A DNA stretch of 64,000 bases from Budorcas taxicolor (GCF_023091745.1 NC_068911.1:157714004-157778003); one strand, 5' to 3'. Shown: positions 1 to 12,479, counted from the stretch's first letter. Translations and numbers: made by a program. The notes: generated from the letters alone by a model not told the origin.

Positions 1-36
1 GCAAGAATACTGGAATGGGTAGCCAATTTCTTCTGC
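1..36 (-). mobile_element. Bov-tA SINE fragment cut by window edge
   Basis: The first 36 bases match the antisense middle of a Bov-tA SINE (the 'gcaagaatactgga' block). The rest of the element lies outside the window or is lost. Confidence 0.7.
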
Positions 37-538
37 AATATTAATAATGAGGGAGGGAGAAAAGATTTAATAGTAACGGTCACGATACTAAGTTATTTAC
101 CTATCAATTTAAAATTATTTCCACCCTACATTTTAAGGAATCTATCATGTGTCTGGATGAGGAATTCAGCAATTGAGTTGATCATTTCCCTCATTCAATA
201 AAATAAAGACAAGACATTGTAAATAATCTTGAAAATGCTTGGTAGCTCCAAAATCTTATTATGAGAGTATAGCTAGGAGAGCTTAAGAATATTCTTATTT
301 ATTCTCTACATTTATCCTTGGAAAAATAAAAGAATACTATTCTCCCTTCTTTATACAGGGTCCTCGTGTTGATAATCATGTAAGTCATGATGAAAGACCA
401 CAAGAGTCTTGAATAACTTGATGGTTTCATGGTACTCTTTACAGACATGTTATGGTTGCATTTTTCCTGCACTTGGAAAGATGGCCAAGTGCTGACTCTG
501 CCGTACTTCACATTTCCTAGCAACTATGCCGTTGTATC
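37..538. other. No recognisable feature
   Basis: AT-rich single-copy-looking sequence. I see no repeat, exon or regulatory signal I can support. Confidence 0.5.
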
Positions 539-740
539 GACTTCCCCGGTGGCTCAGACTGTAACGAATCCCCCTGCGATGCAGGAGACCCCAGGTTTGA
601 CCCCTGGGTGGGGAAGATCCCTTGGAGAAGGGTGGGGCTACCACCCCAGTATTCTTGCCTGGGAAATCCCATGGACAGAGGAGCCTGGAGAGCTACAGTC
701 CATGGGGTCACAAAGAATCAGACACGACTGAGTGACAGGG
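539..740 (+). mobile_element. Bov-tA SINE
   Basis: A near full-length sense copy: the tRNA-Glu-derived head ('cttccccggtggctcag'), a decayed B-box region, then the Bov-A body ending 'gacacgactgagtgaca'. Open frames across it are SINE translations. No clear TSD was found. Confidence 0.9.
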
Positions 741-3004
741 CACTCGCTCACTCATACAGTTGTACGCCGTTGCTCCTGCCTGAGATTACTTAGTAATGGA
801 TTTATCCCAGAAATCCTCCCTCCAAAGCACCAACGCCATTTTCTCACCCATTCCACCATTTCCAGGGTCATGGCTTCCTGGCTGGGATGGCTGAGATCAG
901 GCAGTGAATCACCCCTCACTGTCCCATCCAGTCTCCCAGTGGAGTACCTTTCTGGCCTCTCTGTTCTCAACACTAAACAATAGAACTTCAAACTGTCCTA
1001 GGAGTATACTCCAAATATGATGCCGAAACTTTTTTTGCTGACATCTTTTGTATTAAATAACAAATGCTTCTAGCTTAGCCTCACTGTTTCACTAGTTAGT
1101 TGGACTGTCAACCATTCCGCCCTCTTCAAGGAAAAAAAAATTTTAAATGTAGAGAACCATGATAAAGAGGAAGAATGTTAATAGGAATCTGGCATTGCTC
1201 CCAGCTTTTCTTAAACCATGAATGACAAGTAATTGAAAATTTGGAGTCAATATAATATAGAAAGGGAAATTTTTATTTTAATAGCAACAGCAATGATGGC
1301 ATGAAAGACTGAAAAGAGAGAAAACCAAAGTTATAATGAATTTCTAAAATTCTCCAGTACAGGTTCAAGCCCATTTTCCCCAAACCATTCTGATATATTA
1401 TCAACAATGGACAATTAGCAACTTCTCAGCTTGAATTTAATCTGCCTACTATAAAATTTAATAAGGTTGGCCTTCGTGTAAGGAGTACAGTTACTCCTAC
1501 GTGGGTTGATTCAGGGAAGGACTATTTCACTCTAAAGATATCTGGAGCTCATTATTATAAAACCTGTTTGTTTCTTAATGCCTGAGAAGCAAGGTTTCAT
1601 ATGCAAATAACTGCAGAGGGATAATATAATATTCACATCCATTGCAGAACAGAGCAAGGTAGAACAGAAAAGTTCAAGGAGGCGAGAAGGCACTTGAGAT
1701 GTGTGTGCTGGTCAGAGATACAACTGGATGAACTCAGAGACATAAAGACGATTTGGTCTGAAATCATCATATTTTTACCATTTGATCTAAAATCAAACAG
1801 CCATTTTCTACATCTTATATTTTCAAAATACCTATTTAAAATGTTATATTTGGGAGGAGGATGACAATGCAGGATGCATCATCATGGGCTACAGCATGTT
1901 AATAAGCCTCTTGTGGGAATTTTCCGTGGTGAAACTTAGAAGACTCTCTGTGTTTAGATGGATGAAATAAAAAAAAAAATGCCATAGAATTTAAGGTGAA
2001 TTAGAAAAACTCTTTAAATGATAAGTTGCTATAAAACAAAAAGCTGTTTGATAACCTGTCAACATTTAATTTTCTAAATACCAATGATTCTTCAACATAG
2101 CTTAATTTTACAACAAAACTCTTAGAAATAGACACCACCCAATTCACCACTAATTCCTTCTTGAGGATTTAAAGAAGCATAGGAAACAAGGGACCAGGAA
2201 TAAAGCCTGGTTTTATTATTTCATAGGTTTAAATCTTGGCCTTTAAATATTTCTAGGAAAATACGATTACTGGTCTTGAATATCATCAACAAATTCAATT
2301 TTACATTTTCCTTTCAGCAACATGCACTCCAAAAAAACAGAACTCTCTTCTCTTGATTAATTTTTCTTCTTTTCTTCTTCCTTAGAAGGGATGAGCAATG
2401 TTCAAAGAACTCACATTTCATGAACACAAGACTAGGAGAAGGAAGAATGCAGAATGGTTAAAGGTAGAGATGGGACTGTCCTGTCCACTTATACTGCCAA
2501 GTTACTTCTATTGTAGATGACCACAGCAAAAATGCTTCTCTTTGGTGGGTTATGTTAACATCACTATGTCAGATAAGAGATACTCATTTCGTAGAAGACA
2601 ACTCTTATTAATTAGATTTCAATTGATTGAAAAATATTAATAACTATTAAGTTGACTCTAAGACAATTATATTGAGGATCTGGTAAGGTATATTTTCCCC
2701 AAAACATAATCATTCAACCTTTTAAGTGCATAGAAGAATAGACCTATTCAATGCCAAGGGCTTTAACTTCACAGTGTGCACAAAGTTTATGGAGATCTGG
2801 TCAGAATGCCGGAAGTGACTGAATTTCATGTTGTGTAGGGGCAGGGGCAGAGCTTGGCATGTAGAAAATATTAAATAAATGTTTACTGATTGCATGTCCC
2901 GCAACAGCCACTGTTAAGCACCTTCGATGGCAAGGTCAATGTTCAGACATGACTGGTCGGTAGTTTGCTTATCTGTCCTCATCTCCCAATACGGTGCCAT
3001 ATAT
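741..3004. other. No recognisable feature
   Basis: AT-rich non-coding sequence, 2.3 kb without a young repeat. No exon-like frame, tandem array or motif was recognised. Confidence 0.5.
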
Positions 3005-3212
3005 CAGGGGTTCTCAACCCCCAGGTCATGGACAAGTACCAGTCCACGGCCTGTTAGGAACCAGGCTGCACAGCAGGAGGTAAACAGTGGGTGAGTGAGC
3101 AAAGCTTCATCTGTATTTACAGCCGCTCCCTATTGCTCGTATCGCCCTAGTCGGTGAAACAACTGTCTTCTATGAAACTGGTCTCTGGTGCCCACAAGGT
3201 TGGGGACCTCTG
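3005..3212 (-). mobile_element. hAT-like non-autonomous DNA transposon fossil
   Basis: Starts 'caggggttctcaaccccc' and ends 'ggttggggacctctg', degenerate terminal inverted repeats of a common mammalian hAT-type element (Zaphod/Arthur-like; family name not certain). A second copy lies in the other orientation at 57987-58266; this one is about 70 bases shorter internally. The flanks 'ccatatat' and 'ctttatat' may be a decayed 8-bp TSD. Confidence 0.7.
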
Positions 3213-4106
3213 CTTTATATAATCCACAATCTAGCTCTTCTAGGATGGATTCCTGCCTTCTTTATCCCTCTGTTGAAACCTCATGCCAGTTTCTTGGTGT
3301 TTCTCTTGTAGTAATTAGCTTATTTCTCTTTAGATTGTATTCACTTATTTAGCACAGGCCAAATGCCCTCTTGCTGTGGTTTCTTCTCAGATACAGAGCC
3401 AGTGGCTTAATTACCTTTTTACCCTTGAGAGATCTTAGTCTCAGAACTGTAGTTTAGCAGGTGCACCATAACTCTTAAGAATTTACCTGGCTTCCCTAAA
3501 ACTCCCATGTAGTATACTTAACTCTGAAGCCTACAGCATTATTTCTTAAGAATTTATTTGAAAATGCTTAAAGAAGCATCTTAAATTGTACTCATTTACA
3601 CAGGAGGGGCCAGAAGTCCTCACAGAAAACTTTATAATATTTTCATTTTTATAGAATTATTTTCGAAAAAGTAAATTTCACTCTACCCATATTTCTTATA
3701 TAGAAAAAAGCTTACTTTTCAAAGAGCCATGTTTAAATGCTGAGTGAAATGCTACTTTTGGAAATTAGAATGTATTATTAATCATGCCACTGTGGTTTCC
3801 AGGGAATGTAGTTACTTACTATCTATAGCAGAATTGAGCTAATTGATTAACATTATCCTGAAAAAATGCAAGTGGGCACAACAGACTCACTGACGCCTTC
3901 AGATATTTGGCAAACAAAGTGCTCAGTTTATAAACCATCCACTCACAGCCCTCTCTTTCCCTCCAAATTCTTTCAAAAGACATTTCTGAAGGGGCTGCCT
4001 ACTCTTAATACCAAAAAATTAGGTGGGCTGCTAGGAGAATATATATGGATGTTCCCCCAGATGGCCCTATCTCTGTACCTCATGTTCATTTCAGACAAGA
4101 ACCCTG
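3213..4106. other. No recognisable feature
   Basis: Non-coding sequence with no repeat I can name. The 107-codon frame at 3866-4189 runs into the SINE at 4107 and looks like chance. Confidence 0.5.
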
Positions 4107-4247
4107 GGAATATCCTTGGTGGTCCAGTGGTTAGAACTCTGTGCTTTCACTATCAAGGGTCCAGGTTCAATCTCTGGTTGGGGAACTAAATCCCACAAGC
4201 CCTGTGGCAAAAAAAAAAAAAAGAAAGAGAGCGAGAAAGAGAGAGAA
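4107..4247 (+). mobile_element. CHR-type tRNA-Glu SINE with A-rich tail
   Basis: Matches the cetartiodactyl CHR SINE: 'tccttggtggtccagtgg' head, 'ggttcaatctctggttgggg' B-box region, then a 14-base A run at 4209-4222 that degrades into GA-rich simple sequence to 4247. Confidence 0.8.
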
Positions 4248-4290
4248 CTCTATTTGATAAGAAGCAAGGCTTCTTTGCATTAGGATATAA

Positions 4291-4581
4291 CATCAGTTCA
4301 GTTCAGTTGTTCAGTCATGTCCGACTCCATGAACCGCAGCATGCCAGGCCTCCCTGTCCATCACTAACTCCTGGAGTCCACCCAAACCCATGTCCATTGA
4401 GTCAGTGATGGGTGATGCCATCCAATCATCTCATCCTCTGTCGTCCCCTTCTCCTCCTGCCCTCAATCTTTCCCAGCATCAGGGTCTTTTCCAACAAGTC
4501 AGCTGTTCACATCAGGTGGCCAAAGTATTGGTTTCAGCTTCAACGTCAGTCCTTCCAATGAACACCCAAGACTGATCTTCT
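4291..4581 (-). mobile_element. BovB LINE, 5'-truncated 3' end
   Basis: Antisense BovB 3' end beginning with TTCAG steps and running upstream to the 'gatcttcttta' segment. It is flanked by an 11-bp TSD, 'ttaggatataa', at 4280-4290 and 4582-4592. The target resembles BovB's own 'tttaggat' at the truncation point, so microhomology may have set the 5' end. It encodes only a remnant of the RT C-terminus. Confidence 0.92.
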
Positions 4582-4646
4582 TTAGGATATAAGATAAACC
4601 ACTCTAAAAATCATGGCCTCCTTGCAGTAAAATGATGTTACACATG

Positions 4647-4673
4647 TTTACCATCTGAGCCACCAGGGAAGCC
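4647..4673 (-). mobile_element. 27-bp Bov-tA head stub
   Basis: Only the antisense tRNA-like head survives ('ccatctgagccaccaggg'), directly next to L1 sequence. It could be a deletion remnant of a longer SINE. Confidence 0.6.
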
Positions 4674-4763
4674 TGATTCAACATATAAGAAATACCATAT
4701 GATATTTGTCATTCTCTGTCTGACTTACTTCACTTAGTATGATAACCTCTAGGTCCATCCAGG
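4674..4763 (-). mobile_element. L1 3' fragment
   Basis: Antisense match to the L1 3' region; reverse-complement reads 'ggacctagaggttatcatac' followed by the 'aagtgaagtaagtcagacag' block. Confidence 0.75.
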
Positions 4764-5403
4764 GGCTATTTTGAATACATAAAATTATCAAAAATTCTAT
4801 TAAGATTTACATAAGGCTGACTTTCTGAGTTGCTACTTTTCTGCATCTGTAAGTTCCTGAAGGTAATTCCCAGGGCAATAAAAAGGAAATGTGTGCTTCT
4901 AATTTCTAAAAGTCTTAAGTATTTCTTTCCTCCTTTTGGAAGTCAATAAGACTACTGCCTCTTATAGGTGAATTGTGAAACTGATCATATGTAGGTATCA
5001 CACAGCACTCCCGAGACAAAGCAGAATGACTTTCATTCTAAAGTTGCAGAAAAATGCTAAGTGTCACAAAGATTATAATGGCCTATGTAGCAAGTTTCTT
5101 TGAAATGGACCTTACTATTTTATCAGGTTTATGGCCAACTATATTGCATTGAGGCTATGAACAACATAGATTGAACTCTTCAATGCCAACTAGCACACGC
5201 TTATAAAGTTAAATATTTTACCCTAAGCAGATACTCAGGTAAAAACATAGAGGCTCATATTAAACCACATTTAAAATGAAAGAGGCAGGAATTATACACA
5301 AATCACTTGGGTCCAAAATATTGTAGATGCTAAAAATAGTAAAAACTCATTAAATGACCCCACTCATTGGGCACAGAATATACTAGGATAAACACATAAC
5401 GTT
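4764..5403. other. No recognisable feature
   Basis: AT-rich non-coding sequence with nothing recognised. Confidence 0.5.
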
Positions 5404-5416
5404 CCATTTATCTGTT

Positions 5417-5540
5417 GCTGCTGCTAAGTCTCTTCAGTCGTGTCCAACTCTGTGCGACCCCATGGACTGCAGCCTACCAGGCCCCTCCGCCCATGGGATT
5501 TTCCAGGCAAGAGTACCGGAGTGGGGTGCCATTGCCTTCT
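5417..5540 (-). mobile_element. Bov-A SINE monomer
   Basis: Antisense Bov-A unit with the CTG-rich 'gctgctgctaagtc' tail and no tRNA head. A perfect 13-bp TSD, 'ccatttatctgtt', sits at 5404-5416 and 5541-5553. Confidence 0.92.
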
Positions 5541-5637
5541 CCATTTATCTGTTAGTCTTTATCTAATATGAAGAACTACACAATAAGTGGAAATTTCAGG
5601 GTTTGCCCAGTGGTTTAGCAATAGGTAGGATATACCT

Positions 5638-5903
5638 GGGAGAAGGCAATGGCACCCCACTCCAGTACTCTTGCCTGGATAATCCCATGGACGGAGGAGC
5701 CTGGTGGGCTGCAGTCCACGGGGTCGCTGAGAGTCGGACATGACTGAGCGACTTCACTTTCACACACTGGAGAAGGAAATGGCAACCCACTCCAGTATTT
5801 TTGCCTGGAGAATCCCAGGGACAGGGGAGCCTGGTGGGCTGCCGTCTATGGGGTCGCACAGAGTCGGACACGACTGAAGCAACTTAGCAGCAGTAGCAGC
5901 AGC
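5638..5903 (+). mobile_element. Bov-A2 SINE dimer
   Basis: Two Bov-A units in tandem (about 5640-5755 and 5768-5885) joined by a 'cttcactttcac' linker and ending in a GCA-rich tail. A perfect 11-bp TSD, 'aggatatacct', lies at 5627-5637 and 5904-5914. It is inverted relative to the Bov-A at 5417. Confidence 0.94.
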
Positions 5904-5976
5904 AGGATATACCTAAAGCATTATTTTATAATCAAGTATCCAAAACTGTCATTTAATTAGGTGACTATGAAAGTGA

Positions 5977-6182
5977 GGCTTTCTGGGTGGCTCAATGGTA
6001 AAGAATCTACCTGCCAACGCAGGAGATGCAGGAGACATGGGTTCAATCCCTGGGTCAGGAAGATCCCCTGGAGTAGGGCAAGGCAGCCCATTCCAGTATT
6101 CCTGCCTGAACAAAATCCCATGGACCGAGGAAGCTGGCAGGCTGGTCCATGGGGTCACAACAAGTTGGACACGACTGAGCAC
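5977..6182 (+). mobile_element. Bov-tA SINE
   Basis: Sense copy from 'ggctttctgggtggctcaa' to 'gacacgactgagcac'. No clear TSD. The 180-codon antisense frame at 5949-6491 runs through it and is not a gene. Confidence 0.9.
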
Positions 6183-7276
6183 ATTTGCATACTTACTGCT
6201 GGTAAATGACAGAAAGTAAGTTTCATCAGTGACTATCACAGGCCCCCTGGCCAAATTGCAATGAAAAATTAGACCAAAATCTGACTCTGTGTTCTCATGT
6301 TCTGGGTCATAATCATGCTTACCTTTGTGACTGAGGGGATCTCCTGGTGTACCACATACTAAAAGTCTTCTTAATTTTGCAAAAAAAAGGAAATCTACAT
6401 ATATGTAGATGTTATTAACAATGATGATTATTTGTAGGGGCATGAGAGAAATGCGGAAATGTGAGCAAGAGGTTTGAGTAAGATCCCTCAAGTATTTTCA
6501 CTGTTTCATTTTATACAGATATACATTATTTACCTTGCTCACGTGGTACATACTTATATATAGGAAATTAAAAAATATAAAAGAGAAAAAACTGATAGAC
6601 TTTATTCTGCCTTGACTTTTACCCTTCTGCAACTGGAGCTTTCTAGTCATTATTTTGAGGAAACATGTACATAGAAATCACTAGCTGAATTTCAACGGGT
6701 TCATGTAAGTCTGCACCTTTTAATGTGGAGACAGATAACCACCGGGAAAGTAAAACAATGTTAAATTACGGCCATGATCAGGCACATAAAAGGGAGCATT
6801 GGCTGGGAAATCGAGTACGTGAGAAACAAAAATGGCAAGGACAAAGCTAACAGAAAATGGTATGTCTAGTTTCACTGACTAAAATTATTCCCATGTGGTA
6901 TTTAAAGAAGAGCATCAGAAAATAACCTCCAGGAACTAAGAATAGTTTAAACTCTGGATTCGTTAAACCACAAAGCATAAGCACAAAGTCTAAGCACAAA
7001 ATAATCCAAATCAGGGCAAGTACTGGGGCTCAGTAAGCCCTTTTCTGCCAGAAATGGCTGTGCTTTGGAGGTATGAGGTCCGGGTCTACACTATATTCTC
7101 CTACAGCCGATCAGCCCCTAGTCTCAATGTCCCACTTCCTTATGAGGTCTTTAGCACGTTACTTCTTTTAATTTGCTTAGGACTGACACATCCGTTTGCT
7201 ATTGCATTTTTGGTATTCTTCATAAAATAGTGATAAATCGACATTTATTGCTCTAATGTAAGAGATGAAATGAGAA
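6183..7276. other. No recognisable feature
   Basis: Non-coding sequence with nothing recognised. Confidence 0.5.
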
Positions 7277-7404
7277 TGTTGTTGTTCAGTTGCTCAGTCG
7301 TGTCTGATTTTTTGTGACCCCATGGACTGCAGCCCACCAGGCTTCCCTGTCCTTCACCATCCCCTGGAGCTTGCTCAAACTCATGTCCACTGAGTCGGTG
7401 ATGA
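7277..7404 (-). mobile_element. BovB LINE 3' end stub
   Basis: Antisense BovB 3' terminal ~125 bases ('cagttgctcagtcgtgtctg' to 'gagtcggtgatg'). Severely 5'-truncated; no clear TSD. Confidence 0.88.
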
Positions 7405-8001
7405 GCATATCGGCTATGATTTCTAACTCAAAAATTTTATTGTCATTGGCTTTATCATCACAAGGTTCTGAAATAACAGATCCAGTTTTAAATGGCTAAA
7501 TAAGGAAGTAGATTTCATTTTCCAGACACACCAGGCTCCATTTAAAACTCTGGCTACTAGCTAACTGACATACTATCCATATCTGGCTATACAGCTACAT
7601 GGATTCAGACATGTAAATTAACTGTGCATATATGGGTATAATGACGCTGAATGTTTAAAGACAACACAGTGTTGGGAAATTTCTTTGACTGCAAAACAGA
7701 GCCATAGACACACACAAACACACAGATCTACTGATACAAACTACAATTAAAAAGAGGCAGAAAGTTGGAGCGGTAAAACGAAAGTAGAGTTTGCCAAGTC
7801 CAGGCAGTAAAGCTTCAGAGAAGCGCAGTGTCTTCTGTAGAACAACAGGGCAAAGCTGTTCAGCTACAATTCGTTTACTTCTCTGTGGTCTCAGCTTGAG
7901 CCTGGTCTCTCTGCTTTTGCCAAGGGAGTTTTAACAATGTGCAGCTGTTTGAAGAAGTAGCTGTCCTCCCTAACTGAAGCTTCTACAATACTCTAGAATT
8001 T
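7405..8001. other. No recognisable feature
   Basis: Non-coding; contains only a short CA-rich patch near 7710. Confidence 0.5.
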
Positions 8002-8014
8002 ACTTAGTAGTACT

Positions 8015-8225
8015 GTTGTTGTTGTTTATTAAATGTCGAGTTCGACTCTGCAACCCCATGGATTGTAGCCTGGCCAGGCTCCTCTGTCCTTGGGATTTCT
8101 CAGGCAAGAATATTGGAGTGGGCTGCCCTTTCCTTCTTCAGGGAATCTTCTTGACCCAGGGATCGAATCCAAATCTCCTGCCCTCGCAAGTGAACTCTTG
8201 ACAGCTGAGCCACCACGGAAGCCCC
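8015..8225 (-). mobile_element. Bov-tA SINE
   Basis: Full antisense copy with a GTT-rich tail at its 3' end and the tRNA-like head at 8195-8225. Flanking 13-mers at 8002-8014 and 8226-8238 match at 11 positions, a decayed TSD. Confidence 0.9.
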
Positions 8226-8537
8226 ACTGAGTAATACTATAACTTCACAATCCTGCTTCTCTTTTCAATCTCGATCTTCAAAGAAGTAATCTACAGTATT
8301 GATGATCCTCAACAACCTCAACACATCTGCAGTGAAATACATGTCTCTATGGCAGATCTAAAAAGAATCCGAAGGAGAACTTAGGTGATTCCAGTGGTGC
8401 TTACTGCTTTGTGACGAACTCAGCTACAGTTCATAATTTCTTTTCATTTTAGCTGTGAAAAAAAGGATGTATTTAAAGAAGAGCGTCTCTTTATTGTCTC
8501 TTTATTCCTCACAGTTTTGCAAATGACTGCTACAGGG

Positions 8538-8737
8538 CTGGGCTTTCCAGGTGGCACTAGTGGTAAAGAAGCCACTTGCCAGTGCAGGAGACATATGAGA
8601 CACTGGTTCGATCCCTGGATTGGGAAGATCCCTTGGACGAGGGCATGGCAACCCACTCCAGTATTCTGGAGAGGGGGCTGGCAGGCTACAGTCCATAGGG
8701 CTGCAAAGAGTCGGACAGGACTGAAGTGACTTAGCAC
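8538..8737 (+). mobile_element. Bov-tA SINE
   Basis: Sense copy with an intact B-box-like 'ggttcgatccctgg'. It lacks about 20 bases of the Bov-A body near 8665 compared with other copies here. Confidence 0.9.
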
Positions 8738-9994
8738 CCTTCCTTGCATGACAGGGATATTCATTAAGATGACATTTCTAAAAGTGCTCATTGGTTCACT
8801 TGCCTGTCAATCAAAACAAAATCCTCTAATTAGACCCTGAAGATGTGATTCCACCCCCAATTTCATCAGTTACAGATCTGCTATGCTCCACTCAACTTTC
8901 AGAACTAAAGAAATAAGAGAGATATACAATACAATCTTTAACTGAAAACCCATCAGCATTCTTTTTCAACAGCATGGGTAAAAATGGGACAAAGTATGGT
9001 AGCCATTATAAAAGAACAAATATCTTCAAGGGAAAAAAAGAAAAAAAAATAGTAAAAGAATGACACTGATTGAAATGTTCCATAGTTTGACAGTGGTACA
9101 AAAGCAGACTGATTTTAAGCAAGCCTTACAAAAGCACCCTTTAACAACCTCATGCCACTTGGATTTGAGAGAGGAAAAGGCATTTTACACTTCATTTCTC
9201 TCCCTGTTCAGTGAGCCTCTTCCCTGCCTACATCTCTTTGTCCTTAATCTTGATCTCTAGCTTTTGGTCCACTTATTTCTTCCAAGGGCTTTCGTTGAGG
9301 ATATGTCATTTGGTTCACTGGCTTTTTCACTGAGTCCCCTTGTTTACTTGCTGTCTCTTTTAACATTTAAGTTTCCTTATCTGGAAAAGTGAGGAACAGT
9401 CAAACATACCAAAATATCTCCTTTGGAATTAACACAAAATAGTGTTAATTTTCACTTACAGAAGTTATTATACTTCACTTACAAAAGTTATTACTTTAAT
9501 TATGATGCAGGTACACACTGGATATTTTTCTCACTTCACTGATGAAAAAGAGGTGTATTCTTGGGAATGGAAGCACTGTGCTAAGTGATTTTCCTCAATT
9601 TCCATTTAGATGGTCAACAGCACCATGAAGACTCACTGCCATGCTGCAAATTGGGACACTGAAATTCAAAGAATGCAAGGAATTCTCCCATAGTCCCGCA
9701 TTTTTTAAATGGCACAGGTCTGACATCAAATCCCATGTTTTGTCATTACATACTTATCTTTCTGGTACAGCACAGTATTTTGTAGTTCAGAGTTCTGGAA
9801 GGTAGCAGATACACTTCTGTTCTCAAAGTAGAACTCTATAAACTCTTCAATCTGAAGAGATTACAAGAAAGTGATTTGTCTTTTTTTTTTTTTTCCTTTG
9901 CCCTTCCTGCCCTAGGACTACCAAGACACCCAGGATATAGGTTTATTCTGCAGATTAACCAGAACTCATTTTCTTAGTATTTAATCCTTCAGGT
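8738..9994. other. Mostly featureless; possible MIR at 9570-9745
   Basis: Non-coding sequence. 9570-9745 weakly resembles a sense MIR ('ggtctgacatcaaatccca' end) but is too decayed to be sure. A 14-base T run lies near 9882. Confidence 0.35.
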
Positions 9995-10005
9995 AAATTC
10001 AAGAG

Positions 10006-11150
10006 GTCAAATTGCCAAGATCTGTTGGATAGCAGAAAAAGCAAGAGAGTTCCAGAAAAACATCTACTTCTGCTTTACTGACTATACCAAAGCCTTTGAC
10101 TGTGTGGATCACAACAAACTGTGCAAAATTCATCAAGAGATAAGAATACCAGACCATCTTACCTGCCTCCTGAGAAATCGGTATGCAGGTCAAGAAGCAA
10201 CTGTTATTACTGGACATGGAACAACAGACTGGTTAAAATTGGGAAAGGAGTACATCAAAGCTATATACTGTCACCCTGCTTATTTAACTTATATGCAGAG
10301 TACATCATGTAAAATGCCAAGCTGGATGAAGCACAAGCCGAAATCAAGATTGCCAGGAGAAATATCAATAACCTCAGATATGCAGATGACACCACCCTTA
10401 TGGCAGAGAGTGAAGAAGAACTAAAGAGCCTCTTGATGAAAGTGAAAGAGGAGAGTGAAAAAGTTGGTTTAAAACTCAACATTCAAAAAATTAAGATCAT
10501 GACATCCAATCTCATCACTTGATGGCAAATAGATGGGATAACAATGGAAACAGTGAGAGACTTTATTTTGGGGTTCCAAAATCACTGCAGATGGTGACTG
10601 CACCCATGAAATTAAAAGACACTTGCTCCCTGGAAGAAATCTATGACCAACCTAGACAGCATATTGAAAAGCAGAGACATTACTTTGCTGACAAAGGTCC
10701 ATCTAGTCAAAGCTATGGTTTTTCCAGAAGTCATGTACGGGTGTGAGGGCTGGACTATAAAGAAAGCTGAACACCAAAGAATTGATGCTTTTGAACTGTT
10801 GTGTTGGAGAAGACTCTTCAGAGTCTCTTGGACTGCAAGGAAATCAAACCAGCCAATCCTAAAGGAAATCAACCCTGAATATTCATTGGAAGGACTGATG
10901 CTGAAGCTGAAACTCCAATACTCTGGCCACCTGATGTGAAGAACTGACTCATGGGAAAAGACCCTGATGCTGGGAAAGATTGAAGGCAGGAAAAGAGGGG
11001 GACAATAGAGGATGAGATGGTTGGATGGCATCACTGACTCAATGGACATGAGTTTGAGCAAGCTCCAGGATCTGGTGATGGACAGGAAAGTCTGGCGTAC
11101 TGCAGTCCATGGGGTTGCAAAGGGTCGGACACGACTGAGTGACTGAACTG
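10006..11150 (+). mobile_element. BovB LINE, longest copy in window
   Basis: Sense BovB 3' 1.14 kb, starting inside the RT domain ('gtcaaattgccaagatctg') and ending 'gagtgactgaactg'. The 11-bp flanks 'aaattcaagag' (9995-10005) and 'aaatttaagag' (11151-11161) differ at one base, a clear old TSD. It belongs to the older of two BovB subfamilies in the window. Confidence 0.95.
10015..11148 (+). pseudogene. Decayed BovB reverse transcriptase, C-terminal half
   Basis: This is the remains of the RTE-clade reverse transcriptase, which copies BovB RNA at nicked chromosomal DNA. Palm motif A is visible as DYTKAFDCVDH, with FDCVDH at 10095-10112, and the catalytic YADD at 10379-10390, followed by TTLMAESEEEL. 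The two motifs lie in different frames; comparison with remembered BovB sequence suggests a one-base deletion near 10230-10236. In the YADD frame a TAA at 10310-10312 stands where an arginine codon is expected, as CpG decay would produce, and a TGA follows at 10520-10522. Further breaks lie downstream. The endonuclease domain and start are absent through 5' truncation. It cannot make a working enzyme. Confidence 0.88.
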
Positions 11151-11161
11151 AAATTTAAGAG

Positions 11162-11907
11162 AAGAGTCTGGAGTAAGAGTCCTTATTTACTAAAAGACAA
11201 AATCAATTTTCAATTCCATATAAATTTATTCTTCTAAAATAATCAGAGACTGAATACAATTTGCTATGCTACTGATGTCATTACTACTTCGCAGTTAGGA
11301 ATTATGTGGTTTTATCTAAAACTGTGCAGATGCTCTGGCCTGTTATCTTTGGATTAAGAAAGGAAGAGTGTGGAATTTAAAAGAGTGAAGGTGTCATCAT
11401 TTTGAGATCCGGGCAAAGGTCCTTGTTCTGTCACCAACCCTTATGAAAGCCACAGATAAGTGCATTCACATTTTTGGCTCTGGTTTTTACCCTACAAATG
11501 AGGCAACTGGATTCTATTATTCCCAGTTCATACCATGTTATTATTCTATATAGTCTACATGGAAAACTCTGAATTTTTAAGAAAATTGCCAAGCAGCTTG
11601 CCATACTGGACACAGCAAAGGAATGCCACCGCAGATACCTGTTTCAATAGAGACAGAAGGCAGGAGGGTGCAGTGGGGAAGTGTGCGCGTGACCAGGCTG
11701 CAGGAGTGAAGAAAATGTGGGTGGAGTTGGTGGGGTGGGCGTGGCTCCTTGAGAGCCAGAGATGGTAGGAAGATGGAGTGAGTGAGGTTGGTGATATGGA
11801 AAGTTGGGGGGTGGGGATGGTGGGGAGGTGGTGGCTCTAGGTTGCAGGGAAATTGGTAGTCTGCATGTTCAATAAGAGCCACACTGGGGTTGTCCCTGAC
11901 TTCATCT
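11162..11907. other. No recognisable feature; GGT-rich patch
   Basis: Non-coding. 11700-11850 is G-rich on this strand. The 147-codon antisense frame at 11577-12020 is a by-product of this composition plus the next SINE. Confidence 0.5.
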
Positions 11908-11918
11908 CTAGCCTGGGT

Positions 11919-12136
11919 GAAAGTGAAGTGAAAGTGAAGTCGCTCAGTCATGTCCGACTCTTCGCGACTCCATAGACTATAGCCTACCAGGCTCCTCTGT
12001 CCATGGGATTTTCCAGGCAATAGTACTGGAGTGGATTGCCATTTCCTTCTCCAGGGGATCTTCCCAGCCCAGGGCTCGAACCCGGTTCCCCAGCATTGTA
12101 CACAGACGCTTTACCGTCTGAGCCACCAAGGAAGTC
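11919..12136 (-). mobile_element. Bov-tA SINE
   Basis: Full antisense copy with a GTGAA-type repeat as tail. Flanking 11-mers 'ctagcctgggt' (11908-11918) and 'ctcgcctgggt' (12137-12147) form a TSD with one mismatch. A short TTAA-rich patch follows at 12170-12191. Confidence 0.93.
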
Positions 12137-12479
12137 CTCGCCTGGGTAGCTTGTCCATTTTTAATTAATTAACTAATTAATCAATTAAATACATATTTGA
12201 CTCATTTGCCAACTTGATAAGAATATTTACATACCTTAGAAAAATTTACTAGGAATAGGTGAAAAAAGACAAATTTTTAATTCACCCCAAATCTTCATAT
12301 TAATAGATACACCTCCCCTGCCCACTCCCTACATGCTCCACAGAAAGTAAATGAATTATTTTTTGTTGTTTAGTTTTATTTAAATCAGAGCAACAAAGGT
12401 CCATGGCAAGGCAATAGAGAATGCACTGGTAAAGGTGGGCAGAGGCTGGTGCTGCTCACCACTCCCTGGCCTTTCAAGG

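Noticed and set aside
5949..6491. 180-codon antisense frame
   Set aside because: Its C-terminal third is antisense Bov-tA; the rest shows nothing recognisable.
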